In this document: piece by piece, positions 45,575 to 55,448 of the stretch
How the letters are laid out: the number at the start of each line of letters is the position of its first letter
How positions within the stretch are numbered: the stretch's first letter is position 1
DNA from: Methanomethylovorans sp. PtaU1.Bin093
Lineage (GTDB): Archaea; Halobacteriota; Methanosarcinia; Methanosarcinales; Methanosarcinaceae
Length of the DNA stretch: 64,000 nucleotides
Reading direction: 5' to 3'
Assembly: GCF_002067275.1 (NCBI RefSeq)
Contig: NZ_MVQX01000054.1
Location: 1 to 64,000 of the forward strand
Notes under the pieces: model-generated
Seen by the model: the letters and a program-made list of their open reading frames with translations, nothing else
What the model was told of the DNA's origin: nothing
Database searches by the model: none
Made by a program: the position numbers and the translations under genes

Positions 45575-46384
45575 ATGAGGGTTGCACTTAAGATCGCATA
45601 TGTGGGAACAGGCTATCATGGGTCCCAGATCCAACCGGATGTTGCTACCATTGAAGGAGAGCTCTTCAACGCCTTGAAAGAACTGGAAATAATGGATGAT
45701 CCAAAAAAGGCATCTTTCCAGAGTTCAGGCAGAACAGATGCAGGCGTACATGCAAGAGGACAAGTGGTGGCTTTCAATACTGATAAGCTTAACCTTTCGA
45801 TTCCAAGGGTCATTAATTCTAAATTACCTAATTCCATCTGGGCATGGGCACATGCAGAGGTTCCAGACGACTTTGATCCAAGAAGAGATGCAAGCAGTCG
45901 GGTCTATAGATATATCATTAGTGGAGAGCACTATGATATATCCAGGATAAGGTCTGCTTCAAAGATATTGGTTGGAGAGCATGACTTTTCGAATTTTTGC
46001 AGCAAGGATGAGGATAAAGGCACAGTTCGGGAAGTGAAAAGAATAGATGTCAGAGTAAGCGGAGCACTTACAAAGATCGACGTAGAGGCAAATAGTTTTC
46101 TTTGGAACATGGTACGGAAAATGGTAACTGCTCTTACAATGGTGGGAAGCCGTATGAGGGACGAGGCATGGCTCAAGCAGATGCTTGAACCGGAATCATA
46201 TGAAGAAGGATTGGAACCAGCTCAGTCATATGGTCTCACGTTGATGGAAGTAAAATATCCTATGGAGATACCCTGGACAGAAGATGCATACTCACTTCGC
46301 AGGGCCTCTGAAAAAGTGCAGGAATATCTTATAAGACATCGTGTAATGGCCGAGGTCATGCAGGAACTCGTGCCAAAAGAGTGA
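45575..46384 (+). CDS. truA: tRNA pseudouridine synthase A
   Basis: Makes pseudouridine at positions 38-40 of tRNA. The 269-residue protein has the TruA catalytic aspartate in FQSSGRTDAGVHARGQVVAF, plus KIAYVGTGYHGSQIQPD and VEANSFLWNMVRKMVTALTMVG. Length and motifs are those of archaeal TruA. It is downstream of the membrane-anchored regulator and may be cotranscribed with it. Confidence 0.95.
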   Translation: MRVALKIAYVGTGYHGSQIQPDVATIEGELFNALKELEIMDDPKKASFQSSGRTDAGVHARGQVVAFNTDKLNLSIPRVINSKLPNSIWAWAHAEVPDDFDPRRDASSRVYRYIISGEHYDISRIRSASKILVGEHDFSNFCSKDEDKGTVREVKRIDVRVSGALTKIDVEANSFLWNMVRKMVTALTMVGSRMRDEAWLKQMLEPESYEEGLEPAQSYGLTLMEVKYPMEIPWTEDAYSLRRASEKVQEYLIRHRVMAEVMQELVPKE

Positions 46385-46437
46385 CCTTCTCACCTTATTG
46401 CCAGAGAGTTATTGATAAATATGTGTTAGATGCCTGA

Positions 46438-47016
46438 ATGACAGTTCATATTGTCTCATCGATCAAAATCAATGAAGCTGATATACCCTATGAGGTTATA
46501 TACCGAAAAGTCAAGCATCCAAGACTGGAATTCCGGAATGGTTATCTCAGGCTGGTGGTACCTCCTGGGTTAAAAGAACATGAAAAACTGCTTTATAAAC
46601 ACAGATTATGGATTTATCGAAGATTCGTTTCCCATAAGCAAAGGCTTATATTTGCTGAGGGGATCGAACTTTGTTCCACAAGGACAGAAGTGCAATTACA
46701 AGAGCATGTTGGATCTTTAATAGCTTCTATTGGTACTGAACTTGGTATGTTTCCAAAAAAGGTGGCATTTAGGGAGATGCGCACGAAATGGGGCAGTTGC
46801 AGTTCAAAAGGGAACATTAATCTGAACACCTATTTGATGTACTTGCCTGAGAAGCTGGTGGAATATGTGGTGTTCCATGAGATGGCCCATTTGATAGAAA
46901 TGAACCATGGGCCAAGATTTAAGGAAATGGTACATAAAAAGTTCCATGAACATAAGTCCCTTGAAAAACAACTACGAGGTTACTGGGTTGCCATCATGGA
47001 AAAACATTCCTTTTAA
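46438..47016 (+). CDS. YgjP-like (DUF45) metallopeptidase
   Basis: A 192-residue protein with REMRTKWGSCSSKGNINLNTYLMYLPEKLVEYVVFHEMAHLIEMNHGPRFKEMV, the diagnostic block of YgjP-type zinc peptidases: HExxH (HEMAH) plus a third histidine after the NHG. No signal peptide is seen. It follows truA by 53 bases. Family peptidases are poorly characterised. Confidence 0.88.
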   Translation: MTVHIVSSIKINEADIPYEVIYRKVKHPRLEFRNGYLRLVVPPGLKEHEKLLYKHRLWIYRRFVSHKQRLIFAEGIELCSTRTEVQLQEHVGSLIASIGTELGMFPKKVAFREMRTKWGSCSSKGNINLNTYLMYLPEKLVEYVVFHEMAHLIEMNHGPRFKEMVHKKFHEHKSLEKQLRGYWVAIMEKHSF

Positions 47017-47056
47017 TAATTAGTAAGAACAGATCACGGTCATTTGTGACCGTGTC

Positions 47057-48571
47057 TTAACTTTCTCCGTATCCTAACTCTATGGCTTTACTAAAGCTTA
47101 CATCGGCTTCAGTATAATTTCCAGCCAGGTTGAGTGCAATACCTTTGTTATACCATGTTAAAGCATGCTCTGGATTGAGTTCTATAGATCTGTCATATGC
47201 TTGTATCGCTTCGTCGATCTTCCCCATCATTCGAAGTGAATTACCCTTGCTGTACCATGCATCGTAGTTTTCAGGATTAAGTTCTATAGCTTTATCAAAT
47301 ACCTGCCCTGCTTCTTCGTATCTTTCCATTCCATAAAGTGTATAGCCTTTGTGCATCCATGTCCAGCTATTCTGGGGATTTATCTCTAAAGCTTTATCAT
47401 ATGCTTGTATTGCCTCTTCATATCTCTCCATTCTACGAAGTGCATTACCTTTATTGTCCCATACCCCATCGTCCTGTGGCTCAAGCCCTATGGCTTTATC
47501 ATATGACTGAATTGCATTTTCATATTCTTTCATGTAATAGTGAGCCATACCTTTATAGTTCCAGGCTTCTGTATATTCCGGATCAAGTTCTGTGGCTTTA
47601 TTATAGTTTTGTATTGCTTCTTCATACTGCTTCATTTCGTAGAGAGCATTACCCTTATAGTTCCAGATCTCGGCATCCCTGGGATCGAGCTGTAGGGCTT
47701 TATCAAAAGCCTGAATTGCTTCTTCGTTCCTTCCCATTTTATTCAGGGCATAACCTTTATAGTTCCAAGCTTTTGCATCCTTTGGGTCGATCTGTATGGC
47801 TTTGTCGCATACCTGGATAGCTTCTTCATATCTTCTCATTTGGTTCAGGACAAAGCCTTTGTTATCTAAGGCTTTTGTGTACTGCGGGTCAAGTCCTATG
47901 GCATTGTCTAATGCTTTCATTGCTTCGTAATAATTACCCAGTTTAGCATAAGCAATACCCTTGTAGTTCCATGATCTGGCATCCTTTCGCTCGATCCTGA
48001 TGGCTTTATCAAATGCTTCTATTGCTTCTTCATATCGTTCCATTATATAAAGGGTATATCCTTTATTGTACCAGGCAGTGGCAAATTGTGGTTCCAGCTC
48101 TGTGGCTTTATCATATGCTTGTATCGCTTCTTCGTATTTTCCCATATGATAAAGTGAGATGCCTTTGTTATACCAGGCAAAGCCATCCAGAGGATCGATT
48201 TCTATTACCTTGTCATATGCTTGTATCGCTTCTTCGTACTTTCCCATCTTACGAAGAGCAATTCCCTTTTCACTCCAGAATTCAACGTTATTGGGCTTAA
48301 GTTGCAGGGCTTTATCAAATGCCTGAATAGCCTCTTCGTTTTTTCCAGTTTCAGTAAGTGCAATACCTTTGCCAACCCAGGCATCGCCATTTTGCGGGTC
48401 CAACTCTATGGATGTATTGAATGCTTGTATCGCTTCGGTATATCTTCCTTCTTCAAGAAGGTCATTACCTTTCTCATTCCAATCGTCAGAATTATCAGTT
48501 CCGATACAGCCTGCACAGAAGATCATTATAACAACTAGACCCTGGATAACATATTTCATATTCACTACCAT
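47057..48571 (-). CDS. Lipoprotein with about 14 TPR repeats
   Basis: A 504-residue protein with a membrane signal ending in a lipobox-like CAGCIG (MKYVIQGLVVIMIFCAGC), so probably lipid-anchored outside. From there on it consists of 34-residue TPR units with the recurring AWYNKG and EEAIQAYDKAIELDPQ-type signature, about fourteen of them, making a long superhelical scaffold. The DNA carries matching 102-bp tandem repeats, which can expand or shrink. ATG 48571, four bases behind GGAGG, is the best start (MVVNMKYV); ATG 48559 and 48592 also fit. The role is probably assembly of surface complexes. Confidence 0.85.
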   Translation of the reverse strand: MVVNMKYVIQGLVVIMIFCAGCIGTDNSDDWNEKGNDLLEEGRYTEAIQAFNTSIELDPQNGDAWVGKGIALTETGKNEEAIQAFDKALQLKPNNVEFWSEKGIALRKMGKYEEAIQAYDKVIEIDPLDGFAWYNKGISLYHMGKYEEAIQAYDKATELEPQFATAWYNKGYTLYIMERYEEAIEAFDKAIRIERKDARSWNYKGIAYAKLGNYYEAMKALDNAIGLDPQYTKALDNKGFVLNQMRRYEEAIQVCDKAIQIDPKDAKAWNYKGYALNKMGRNEEAIQAFDKALQLDPRDAEIWNYKGNALYEMKQYEEAIQNYNKATELDPEYTEAWNYKGMAHYYMKEYENAIQSYDKAIGLEPQDDGVWDNKGNALRRMERYEEAIQAYDKALEINPQNSWTWMHKGYTLYGMERYEEAGQVFDKAIELNPENYDAWYSKGNSLRMMGKIDEAIQAYDRSIELNPEHALTWYNKGIALNLAGNYTEADVSFSKAIELGYGES

Positions 48572-48789
48572 TTTTCCTCCAGATTTTGCCATTGCTTGTT
48601 GAAATGTAGAAGTTTTTGGGAATTAAGTTTTTCTATTTAGAACCAATGTTGATGACCCATGATTCTAAAGCCCTTTTTATATTCTCTCCATTCAATTCCT
48701 TTCATAGACTTTGCATCTGTTTTGAACTAATGACTAATTATAATATACAACTAAACATATATAATTTTGATCAGGTCTATAGGAATTTA

Positions 48790-49830
48790 TTATTTCTCCT
48801 TGTATAACAATGTGATTCTTCTGGTAAGACTTCTGTGTACTCTCTGGCTATACTCGTCTATTATCTTGAATCCCGCATCTTTTGCAAATCTGGTTATATC
48901 CATTTCTGAGACCACCACAGCAAGCTTACCTTTTCGAAGCAATCTGTACATTTCTCTGAAGGAGCCATCATAAAGATGGTGCAGGGATTCAGCTCTGATG
49001 GCTGCAGACCTTCCATAGGGAGGATCTGTGACTATGGCATCCACACATTCATCTCTAAGCGGGACCATACATGCGTCACCTGCTATAATATTAGAATGGC
49101 CACCAAATACCTGCAGATTCATCTGTGCACCTGAAGCGATCATAGAGCGCACTTCAATGCCTATTACCCTGGCACCTATCAGAGCACCTTCCACCAGAAT
49201 ACCTGCTGTGCCGCAGAAAGGGTCAAACAGAACTTCATCAGCCTTCACTTTTGATATATTTACAAGGGCTCTGGCTATCCTGGGCATAAGCACGCCAGGG
49301 TAGAAGAAAGGTTTTTTGTGAGGCAATCTTTCTTCATAAGCACTCCTGTCCACAGCTGCTACTACAGGGCCAAATATGCATTTTTGTCCCAGTAGCAATC
49401 TGAATTGTACATCAGGTGTCTTGAGATCTGCCCTAAATCCTTTCCTGAAAATTTTGCCGCCAACGTGTCCTTCTATGAACTCTCTTTCAAAATCACAATA
49501 ATGCTTGATCTTCCTTGCACGCACCACGAATGTCTTACCAGGAGCAAGATGATCTGAATAATCAATATCTTCTGCCATCTCCAATATATTCTTTGCTGCA
49601 GTTTCACACATGCCTGCAACCCGTATTATATGGTGGGACATGGCAAGCCGCTCTGCTACGTACAACAAATGAGGTTCTATCTCATTCACAGTACCATTAA
49701 TTTCTACGATCAGGCATTGATCAAGTATCTCTTGTTCTTTGAAGTCAAGTCCTGCTATTTCCATGCAGGCATATGCTTCCATAACCGGGAGGGAGTCGTG
49801 CTCCCCAGAAAGTTCAAATGCGTACAGCAT
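48790..49830 (-). CDS. tRNA (guanine10-N2)-methyltransferase, Trm11 type
   Basis: Methylates G10 of tRNA. The 346-residue protein has a THUMP-like N-terminus (about 1-150, with KTFVVRARKIKHYCDFEREFIEGHVGG), then a Rossmann methyltransferase with DEVLFDPFCGTAGILVEGALIGARVIGIEV and the catalytic IVTDPPYGRSAAI. DPPYGR is the signature of this N2-G10 family in archaea. It is a single gene. Confidence 0.92.
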   Translation of the reverse strand: MLYAFELSGEHDSLPVMEAYACMEIAGLDFKEQEILDQCLIVEINGTVNEIEPHLLYVAERLAMSHHIIRVAGMCETAAKNILEMAEDIDYSDHLAPGKTFVVRARKIKHYCDFEREFIEGHVGGKIFRKGFRADLKTPDVQFRLLLGQKCIFGPVVAAVDRSAYEERLPHKKPFFYPGVLMPRIARALVNISKVKADEVLFDPFCGTAGILVEGALIGARVIGIEVRSMIASGAQMNLQVFGGHSNIIAGDACMVPLRDECVDAIVTDPPYGRSAAIRAESLHHLYDGSFREMYRLLRKGKLAVVVSEMDITRFAKDAGFKIIDEYSQRVHRSLTRRITLLYKEK

Positions 49831-49963
49831 AGCAGTTGCATAGAGAATCCCTTTGGTATTAAAAGGCTGCTATCATGATCATTCAAAAGTTGCGGTGTGG
49901 AGCAACTTGTCTAAAATATCCAAAGCAAAGAACTATTTACTATGACAATATTGGAATCTCCTG

Positions 49964-51865
49964 ATGTCAAAGCCCCTTTATCTTGGTGAAATGCTGCTGC
50001 ACTGGTGCAGGAATTGTAACGTACCTGTACTGGGAAAGGAATGTGCATGTGGCAGTCGTGCAGAATCAGTGACCGTAACACCTCCTGGTGACATACGTCC
50101 GGCATTCGGATACGATATAGAACTTATAAATTCGGTTTCCATGCTGCAGTTCAATGCTCCTCTTATAGCCGATGAGAGGCTGGTGGTGCTGAACAAGGCT
50201 CCTTATGATGACCGCATGGACGAGATCATCGTTGATGGAGAGATATTAGGAAGCATCAGATTTGAGCTTGATACTCTGAAATGGGTACTTCTCTTGCGTG
50301 TGGAAGGCGCAAGGCGTCTTTTTCAAACCAATACCTTGTCTTCTCTGAAAGGCTGGGTTGTTCTGGAGCAGGGTGCAGTAGCGTTCATACTGGGTGGTGC
50401 CAACCTGCTGGCTCCGGGAGTGCTGGATGCAGATCCCGGTATTCAGGAAAAGGATGAAGTGGTAATCCTTGATCCCAATGGCCAGGTAGTAGCTACCGGC
50501 AGGGCTCGTATGAGCGGTGAACGAATGAGCGAGCGCCCCAAGGGAGTGGCAGTAAAGGTAAGGGACAAGGAAGAACCATGTAAGGTGTTTGTACCACAGG
50601 GTGGACAAACCTGGAAAGAAGTCATCGATGCCAATAAGCATTTCATGGAAGAGTTCATAGGACGTTCTCATAAGTTTATCAATAATGTTGCTTCAAGCAT
50701 GACAAAAAGAGTGACTGTTTCATATTCCGGCGGTAAGGACAGCCTTGTTGTGCTACAGCTTGTAAGCGAGTGTCTTGAAGATTTTGATATCCTTTTCGCT
50801 GACACTGGTATAGAATTCCCGGAGACGGTAAGTAATGCACTGGAAGTCTCCCAGTTATACGGCAAACCTCTCAGGTCCATCAGTTCAGGCAACGCTTTCT
50901 GGGGATCAGTTGATAGTTTTGGTCCACCCAGCGTGGAGATGCGCTGGTGCTGCAAGGTCTGCAAATTGGGTCCCATCACTCAGCTTATCGAAGGGAACTA
51001 TGAAGAGGGCTGTCTTACATTCATCGGACAGCGTAAGTACGAATCAGACACCAGGGCAAAAAGTGAAAGGGTCTGGAAGAATCCTTGGGTGGGGAACCAG
51101 ATAGGTGCTGCTCCAATACAGGACTGGACAGCCATGCACGTCTGGCTGTATATTTTCATGCATGGTCTTCCCTATAATCCTCTTTACAAAAAAGGGTTTG
51201 ATAGGATAGGATGCTGGCTTTGTCCTTCCTGCTCTGTTGCTGATCTGCACAGGCTCAGGGCAACACATCCGGAGTTTGCTTCAAAGCTGGAAAATTACCT
51301 CTTGGGCTATGCCCAGAGGTCCGGACTTTCTCCGGAGTGGGTTGAACATGGGATGTGGAGGTGGAAAAAATTGCCACCAAGACTTCAGGAGATTGCAAAA
51401 GCCAAGGGCATTCTCACGACCCCTAAGGTTGAGATCAATGGTAAATTTGATTTCACGGTAACATCCGGCTATCGTCCCTGCAAGCAGGGCGGTGTGTCAG
51501 CAGAAGGTAGTTTTGCTACACCTCTTGATATGGAAACAATAGAGTCTTCAGGGATGCTTGACGCTGTAGGCAAAGTGGCTTTCATGGAAGGGGTTGCTTC
51601 TGTATTCCAGGGCGAGGACAGTGCCCAGGTCTTTGCTGCCGGGACAGTAACAGTCCGTAGTGATAATGAAAAGCATGTTCTCCAGTTGATAAGGTCAGTG
51701 GAGATATCCATAAAGAGAGCTCTTCGTTGCAGTGGATGTGGTGTATGTGTGGGCAAGTGTCCGCATGATGTAATTAAGATGAAAAAGAATATTGCTGTAA
51801 TTGGTGAGGGTTGTATACACTGTGGGAAGTGTATAGAAGTTTGTCCGGTAGTGAAATTTGGATAA
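49964..51865 (+). CDS. PUA/PP-loop ATPase/ferredoxin fusion (PAPS-reductase-like)
   Basis: A 633-residue, four-part protein. An N-terminal zinc ribbon (CRNC...CACG, about 15-33) is followed by a PUA-like RNA-binding domain (AFILGGANLLAPGVLDADPGIQEKDEVVILDP, about 140-210). Then comes a PP-loop ATPase of the PAPS reductase/sulfurtransferase superfamily (TVSYSGGKDSLVVLQLV at about 245-262, CCKVCKLGP, FIGQRKYESDTRAKS, GCWLCP), and a C-terminal 2[4Fe-4S] ferredoxin (CSGCGVCVGKCPHD, CIHCGKCIEVCP). PUA plus PP-loop suggests RNA modification such as tRNA thiolation rather than sulfate assimilation, but database names follow the PAPS reductase domain. No sulfate-assimilation gene is near. Confidence 0.8.
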   Translation: MSKPLYLGEMLLHWCRNCNVPVLGKECACGSRAESVTVTPPGDIRPAFGYDIELINSVSMLQFNAPLIADERLVVLNKAPYDDRMDEIIVDGEILGSIRFELDTLKWVLLLRVEGARRLFQTNTLSSLKGWVVLEQGAVAFILGGANLLAPGVLDADPGIQEKDEVVILDPNGQVVATGRARMSGERMSERPKGVAVKVRDKEEPCKVFVPQGGQTWKEVIDANKHFMEEFIGRSHKFINNVASSMTKRVTVSYSGGKDSLVVLQLVSECLEDFDILFADTGIEFPETVSNALEVSQLYGKPLRSISSGNAFWGSVDSFGPPSVEMRWCCKVCKLGPITQLIEGNYEEGCLTFIGQRKYESDTRAKSERVWKNPWVGNQIGAAPIQDWTAMHVWLYIFMHGLPYNPLYKKGFDRIGCWLCPSCSVADLHRLRATHPEFASKLENYLLGYAQRSGLSPEWVEHGMWRWKKLPPRLQEIAKAKGILTTPKVEINGKFDFTVTSGYRPCKQGGVSAEGSFATPLDMETIESSGMLDAVGKVAFMEGVASVFQGEDSAQVFAAGTVTVRSDNEKHVLQLIRSVEISIKRALRCSGCGVCVGKCPHDVIKMKKNIAVIGEGCIHCGKCIEVCPVVKFG

Positions 51866-51946
51866 ATTCAATTAGGTGTGCTTTCAACTTTTTTCCAACC
51901 AGAACATTTATACATGATATACGCTAACCTTTTACGGTGATTTTTT

Positions 51947-53563
51947 TTGGTAAAAAGGGCACTGCTAAGCGTTTCTGACAAGGCCGGAATTGTAGAATTT
52001 GCGCGGGGGCTTGCAACCCTTGGTGTGGAATTGCTATCTACCGGTGGTACGGCACGGATCCTGCGAGATTCGGGGATCGAAGTGAAGGATGTTTCAGAAG
52101 TAACAGGTTTTCCTGAAATGATGGATGGCAGGGTCAAAACATTGCATCCCAAGATACATGGTGCCATATTGTGTGACAGGCATAATCCGGACCATATGGA
52201 CCAGGCATATAATGCAGGCATAGAGCTTATTGATCTGGTTGCCGTAAATCTCTATCCTTTTGAGATCACAGTGACAAAAGAAGGTGTTTTATTGGAGGAG
52301 GCCATCGAGAACATCGACATCGGTGGTCCGACCCTTTTGCGTGCAGCGGCCAAAAACTTTCATTCTGTAACGGTTGTATCTGATCCCGTGGATTATGGGC
52401 ATGTGCTCAAAGAGATCAGATCAACAGGTGTAGTTGCCGAGAAAACTCGCAAACAACTTGCCTTAAAAGCTTTCAGGCACACCGCATGCTATGATGCAAC
52501 GATAGATACATACCTGAGCAGGGAAATAGCTTCAGAAGAGGTTATACATCTGAACTTTGTTGGCGGTATGGACCTGCGTTATGGTGAGAACTGGCATCAA
52601 AAAGCTAAGTTCTTCAAAGAGCCCGGAGTACAAGGCCCATCCCTTGCAAATGCACGACAGCTACATGGAAAAGACCTATCTTACAACAATTATGTAGATG
52701 CTGATAACGCATTGCTGACCATAAAAGACCTTCATGCTGAAAAACCTGCAGTTGTTATTGTAAAACACAATAATCCATGCGGATTAGCCACTGGCGACAC
52801 TCTTCTGCAGGCTCTGAGCGCTGCATGGGATGGAGATCCCATCTCTGCATACGGAAGTATCGTTTGCAGTAACAAAGTATTTGATCTGCCGTCAGCAGAG
52901 TTCCTGGAAGGCAAGTTCATAGAAATTATCCTGGCCCCGGGTTTTGACCACGATGCACTTGAGTACCTTAAGAAAAAGAGCTCTAATCTGCGTTTGCTTG
53001 AACTGCCGCAATTGAATGATGCTTTTGATTTTGATCATACGTACAAGTATGTAGTAGGTGGTTTGTTAAAACAGTCCAGGGATATAGGTTTGTATGAAAA
53101 ATGGGACTCTGTGACCGAAAAGAAGTTCCCTGAGTCGATGCGCCCTCTTTCCGAGTTCTGCATAAGCGCCTGCAAGAGCACAAAATCCAATTCTATTACC
53201 CTTGCTTATGAGTACCAGAAAGGTTGTTATATGATGCTTGCTATGGGTGCAGGTCAACCCAACAGGGTAGACTCCATCAGAAAACTGGCTGCTACTAAAG
53301 CCAGAGAGAACCTAAGGGTAATATACGAAAGGGAAGTTCCGAACGAGGATTTCGATGAATATTGTAAGAAAGTGCTTTCAAAATGTGTAATGGCTTCAGA
53401 TGCTTTTTTCCCCTTCGATGACAGCATAGTTCATGCGGCTGAGAATGGGATCATGTATATAGTTTCCCCAGGTGGTTCCATCAGAGATCAAGAAGTCATA
53501 AGCACTGCAAACAAGCTAGGAGTATCTCTTGTATTCACTGGCATGCGCCACTTCCTGCATTGA
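51947..53563 (+). CDS. purH: Bifunctional AICAR transformylase / IMP cyclohydrolase
   Basis: The last two steps of IMP synthesis. The 538-residue protein has the cyclohydrolase part (MVKRALLSVSDKAGIVEFARGLATLGVELLSTGGTARIL, TLHPKIHGAILCDR) and the complete transformylase part with the catalytic VVIVKHNNPCGLATG (Lys-His). Both domains look intact. It starts with TTG at 51947, six bases behind GGTGA; no in-frame ATG suits. Because purP is also present, the transformylase half is redundant. Confidence 0.95.
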   Translation: MVKRALLSVSDKAGIVEFARGLATLGVELLSTGGTARILRDSGIEVKDVSEVTGFPEMMDGRVKTLHPKIHGAILCDRHNPDHMDQAYNAGIELIDLVAVNLYPFEITVTKEGVLLEEAIENIDIGGPTLLRAAAKNFHSVTVVSDPVDYGHVLKEIRSTGVVAEKTRKQLALKAFRHTACYDATIDTYLSREIASEEVIHLNFVGGMDLRYGENWHQKAKFFKEPGVQGPSLANARQLHGKDLSYNNYVDADNALLTIKDLHAEKPAVVIVKHNNPCGLATGDTLLQALSAAWDGDPISAYGSIVCSNKVFDLPSAEFLEGKFIEIILAPGFDHDALEYLKKKSSNLRLLELPQLNDAFDFDHTYKYVVGGLLKQSRDIGLYEKWDSVTEKKFPESMRPLSEFCISACKSTKSNSITLAYEYQKGCYMMLAMGAGQPNRVDSIRKLAATKARENLRVIYEREVPNEDFDEYCKKVLSKCVMASDAFFPFDDSIVHAAENGIMYIVSPGGSIRDQEVISTANKLGVSLVFTGMRHFLH

Positions 53564-53729
53564 TATTCTCCTTTTATTTTTTTTAGATGCACTGGATCCA
53601 CTTATCTATCTAATTTCGGATGATATGTTTATAACTAATATTGATTATTGAATGTATGAGTAGTATACGGTTGCTGAATGCAGTGCGTGTTTCAAATTTA
53701 TATCTCTGGGTAAATTACTAGTGGTTACT

Positions 53730-54512
53730 ATGAAATCTAAAGGTTTGTTGAGTTTGCTCACTTTCTCGGAAAAAAGAAGAGATCTGCTCCTATTTCTTCT
53801 GGAGCACCCCTCTAGTCTTTCCAACATACGTAAAAAGTTCGATGTATCTTCCCCGGAGATCGCACCAAGGATAAGGGAGATGGAATCTGCTAACCTTATG
53901 TACAAAGACCCTTTCACCAAGATGTATACACTTACAACTACAGGAAGGATCATTGCCAAATCTTTCAAACCTTTTGTTGATATGGTGGGCCTTATCGAGA
54001 AAAATGAGGACTTTTGGAACGATCATGACCTATCCGGCATACCTTATCATTTACTTGATAGGTTAGCTGATCTTAAAGACTGTGTTTTTTATGTGGACAG
54101 GTTTGAGAATATTTATGATTCTCATAAAACATTTACCGACAATATAGCGCACTCAAGCGTGATCAAAGGTGTTTCTCCCATTTTCTTCCCTTCTTATCCA
54201 GATTTTTTCGCACAGCTTGCACTAAAAGATGTTCCCACCTCTCTTATTCTCACAAAGAGTGTTTTTGATAAGGTCACAAATGAACACGATGAGAACATGA
54301 GGGCATATTGTGCTGCCAAATACACTGAACTCTATCTTCTTGACAGTTCCAAGGTCGCTTTTGTGGTGACAGATGTTTTCTTTTCCTTGTCTCTGTTCTT
54401 TAAATCAGGCAATTACGATCCTCGTACGGATCTCATTTGCTTTGATGAAAAGGGTATTCAATGGGGAAATGATCTATTCGAATACTACCTGTCACAAGCA
54501 AAAAAAATATGA
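53730..54512 (+). CDS. FilR1-domain (DUF1724) winged-helix regulator
   Basis: A 260-residue regulator. An ArsR-like winged helix at about 8-75 (SLLTFSEKRRDLLLFLLEHPSSLSNIRKKFDVSSPEIAPRIREMESANLMYKD) precedes the FilR1 effector domain with FWNDHDLSGIPYHLLDRLADLKD and GISPIFF-like KGVSPIFFPSYPDFFAQLA, ending FKSGNYDPRTDLICFDEKGIQWGNDLFEYY. Members of this family (the Msr proteins) control methanol and methylsulfide genes in Methanosarcina; no such target gene is next to it. ATG 53730 is preferred over GTG 53721. Confidence 0.88.
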   Translation: MKSKGLLSLLTFSEKRRDLLLFLLEHPSSLSNIRKKFDVSSPEIAPRIREMESANLMYKDPFTKMYTLTTTGRIIAKSFKPFVDMVGLIEKNEDFWNDHDLSGIPYHLLDRLADLKDCVFYVDRFENIYDSHKTFTDNIAHSSVIKGVSPIFFPSYPDFFAQLALKDVPTSLILTKSVFDKVTNEHDENMRAYCAAKYTELYLLDSSKVAFVVTDVFFSLSLFFKSGNYDPRTDLICFDEKGIQWGNDLFEYYLSQAKKI

Positions 54513-54521
54513 AGTATCTCT

Positions 54522-55442
54522 TCATGCCATATTTCCAATTACTGATCTTAGGTACACGATAGACCCTGCTTCACCATCAACGAGAAAGAGTCTTTCAATT
54601 TTTCCCCTTATATCTTCTTTTTGCCGGTTATGCGTGAGTCTGAGTATATACAATAACCCTATACAGAAACTATACATTACAATTACAGGCTCGAATGCAA
54701 GCAAGCTCATTATTATGGCGGATGCTAGCAGTGAATGAGATATGATGTGTAATCCTAGTAATAATATGCGGGTATTCTTTTCTCCAAAGCTTACAGGAAG
54801 GGTTTTGATGCCTGCCATCAAGTCTCCTTTTACGTCCTTAAAGTCGTAGATAGCTGAATTAATGAAGAGTTTAGACCCATAATAAAAGAATACCAAGAGC
54901 ACAGGCAGAGGATTCTCTATCCCGGTTCCGGCTATGCCTGCAATGAAAGTGCCCCATGTCAGCCCAACTACAAGATTCTTGATCCCTAGGCCGCCTTTTA
55001 GTTTAAGGTTCAGTTTTCCAAACTTCAATCCTTTACTGTACAGGTATCCAGTTACAAGCGGCATCAAAGCCAAAAGGAGTAAACCACTGGTGCTCAGGAC
55101 GTAACAACCCGATACAAATGTAGCCAGAGAAGCAAACAATGCCAGCTTTTTGTTGGCCCCTTTTAGTTCGGATCTGTTTATACTGTCTTCAGTTGATCCA
55201 AGTGCACGATCTAGAGTATATACTGCGTACACAATGAGCCCTCCTGCCATGCAGTTCAATACGCTTATCTGTGCCAGGAGCAGGAGAGATGCTATATATA
55301 TACGTAAAGATCCTGATATTGATACCAATAAAGAGCTTTTCAGCAGGTTTATTGTTGGCAAAAGATCTTTGCAGTATTCTTTATATGTATCTAGAATTAT
55401 CTTTCGGGTATAATTGTATTGTAAACTGTTACTTGCGCTCAT
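54522..55442 (-). CDS. UbiA-family prenyltransferase
   Basis: A 306-residue membrane enzyme with seven to nine helices and the two Asp-rich motifs of the family: YTLDRALGSTEDS (loop 1) and NSAIYDFKDVKGDLMAGIKTLP (loop 2). UbiA enzymes move prenyl chains onto lipids, quinones or sugars; in methanogens this may serve ether lipid or methanophenazine-type synthesis. ATG 55442 is preferred over TTG 55448. It converges on the FilR1 gene, ten bases apart. Confidence 0.85.
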   Translation of the reverse strand: MSASNSLQYNYTRKIILDTYKEYCKDLLPTINLLKSSLLVSISGSLRIYIASLLLLAQISVLNCMAGGLIVYAVYTLDRALGSTEDSINRSELKGANKKLALFASLATFVSGCYVLSTSGLLLLALMPLVTGYLYSKGLKFGKLNLKLKGGLGIKNLVVGLTWGTFIAGIAGTGIENPLPVLLVFFYYGSKLFINSAIYDFKDVKGDLMAGIKTLPVSFGEKNTRILLLGLHIISHSLLASAIIMSLLAFEPVIVMYSFCIGLLYILRLTHNRQKEDIRGKIERLFLVDGEAGSIVYLRSVIGNMA

Positions 55443-55448
55443 ACACAA

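Noticed and set aside
47338..48300. Plus-strand ORFs with repeated Leu/His/Tyr-rich products
   Set aside because: They are the mirror of the TPR repeats on the other strand.
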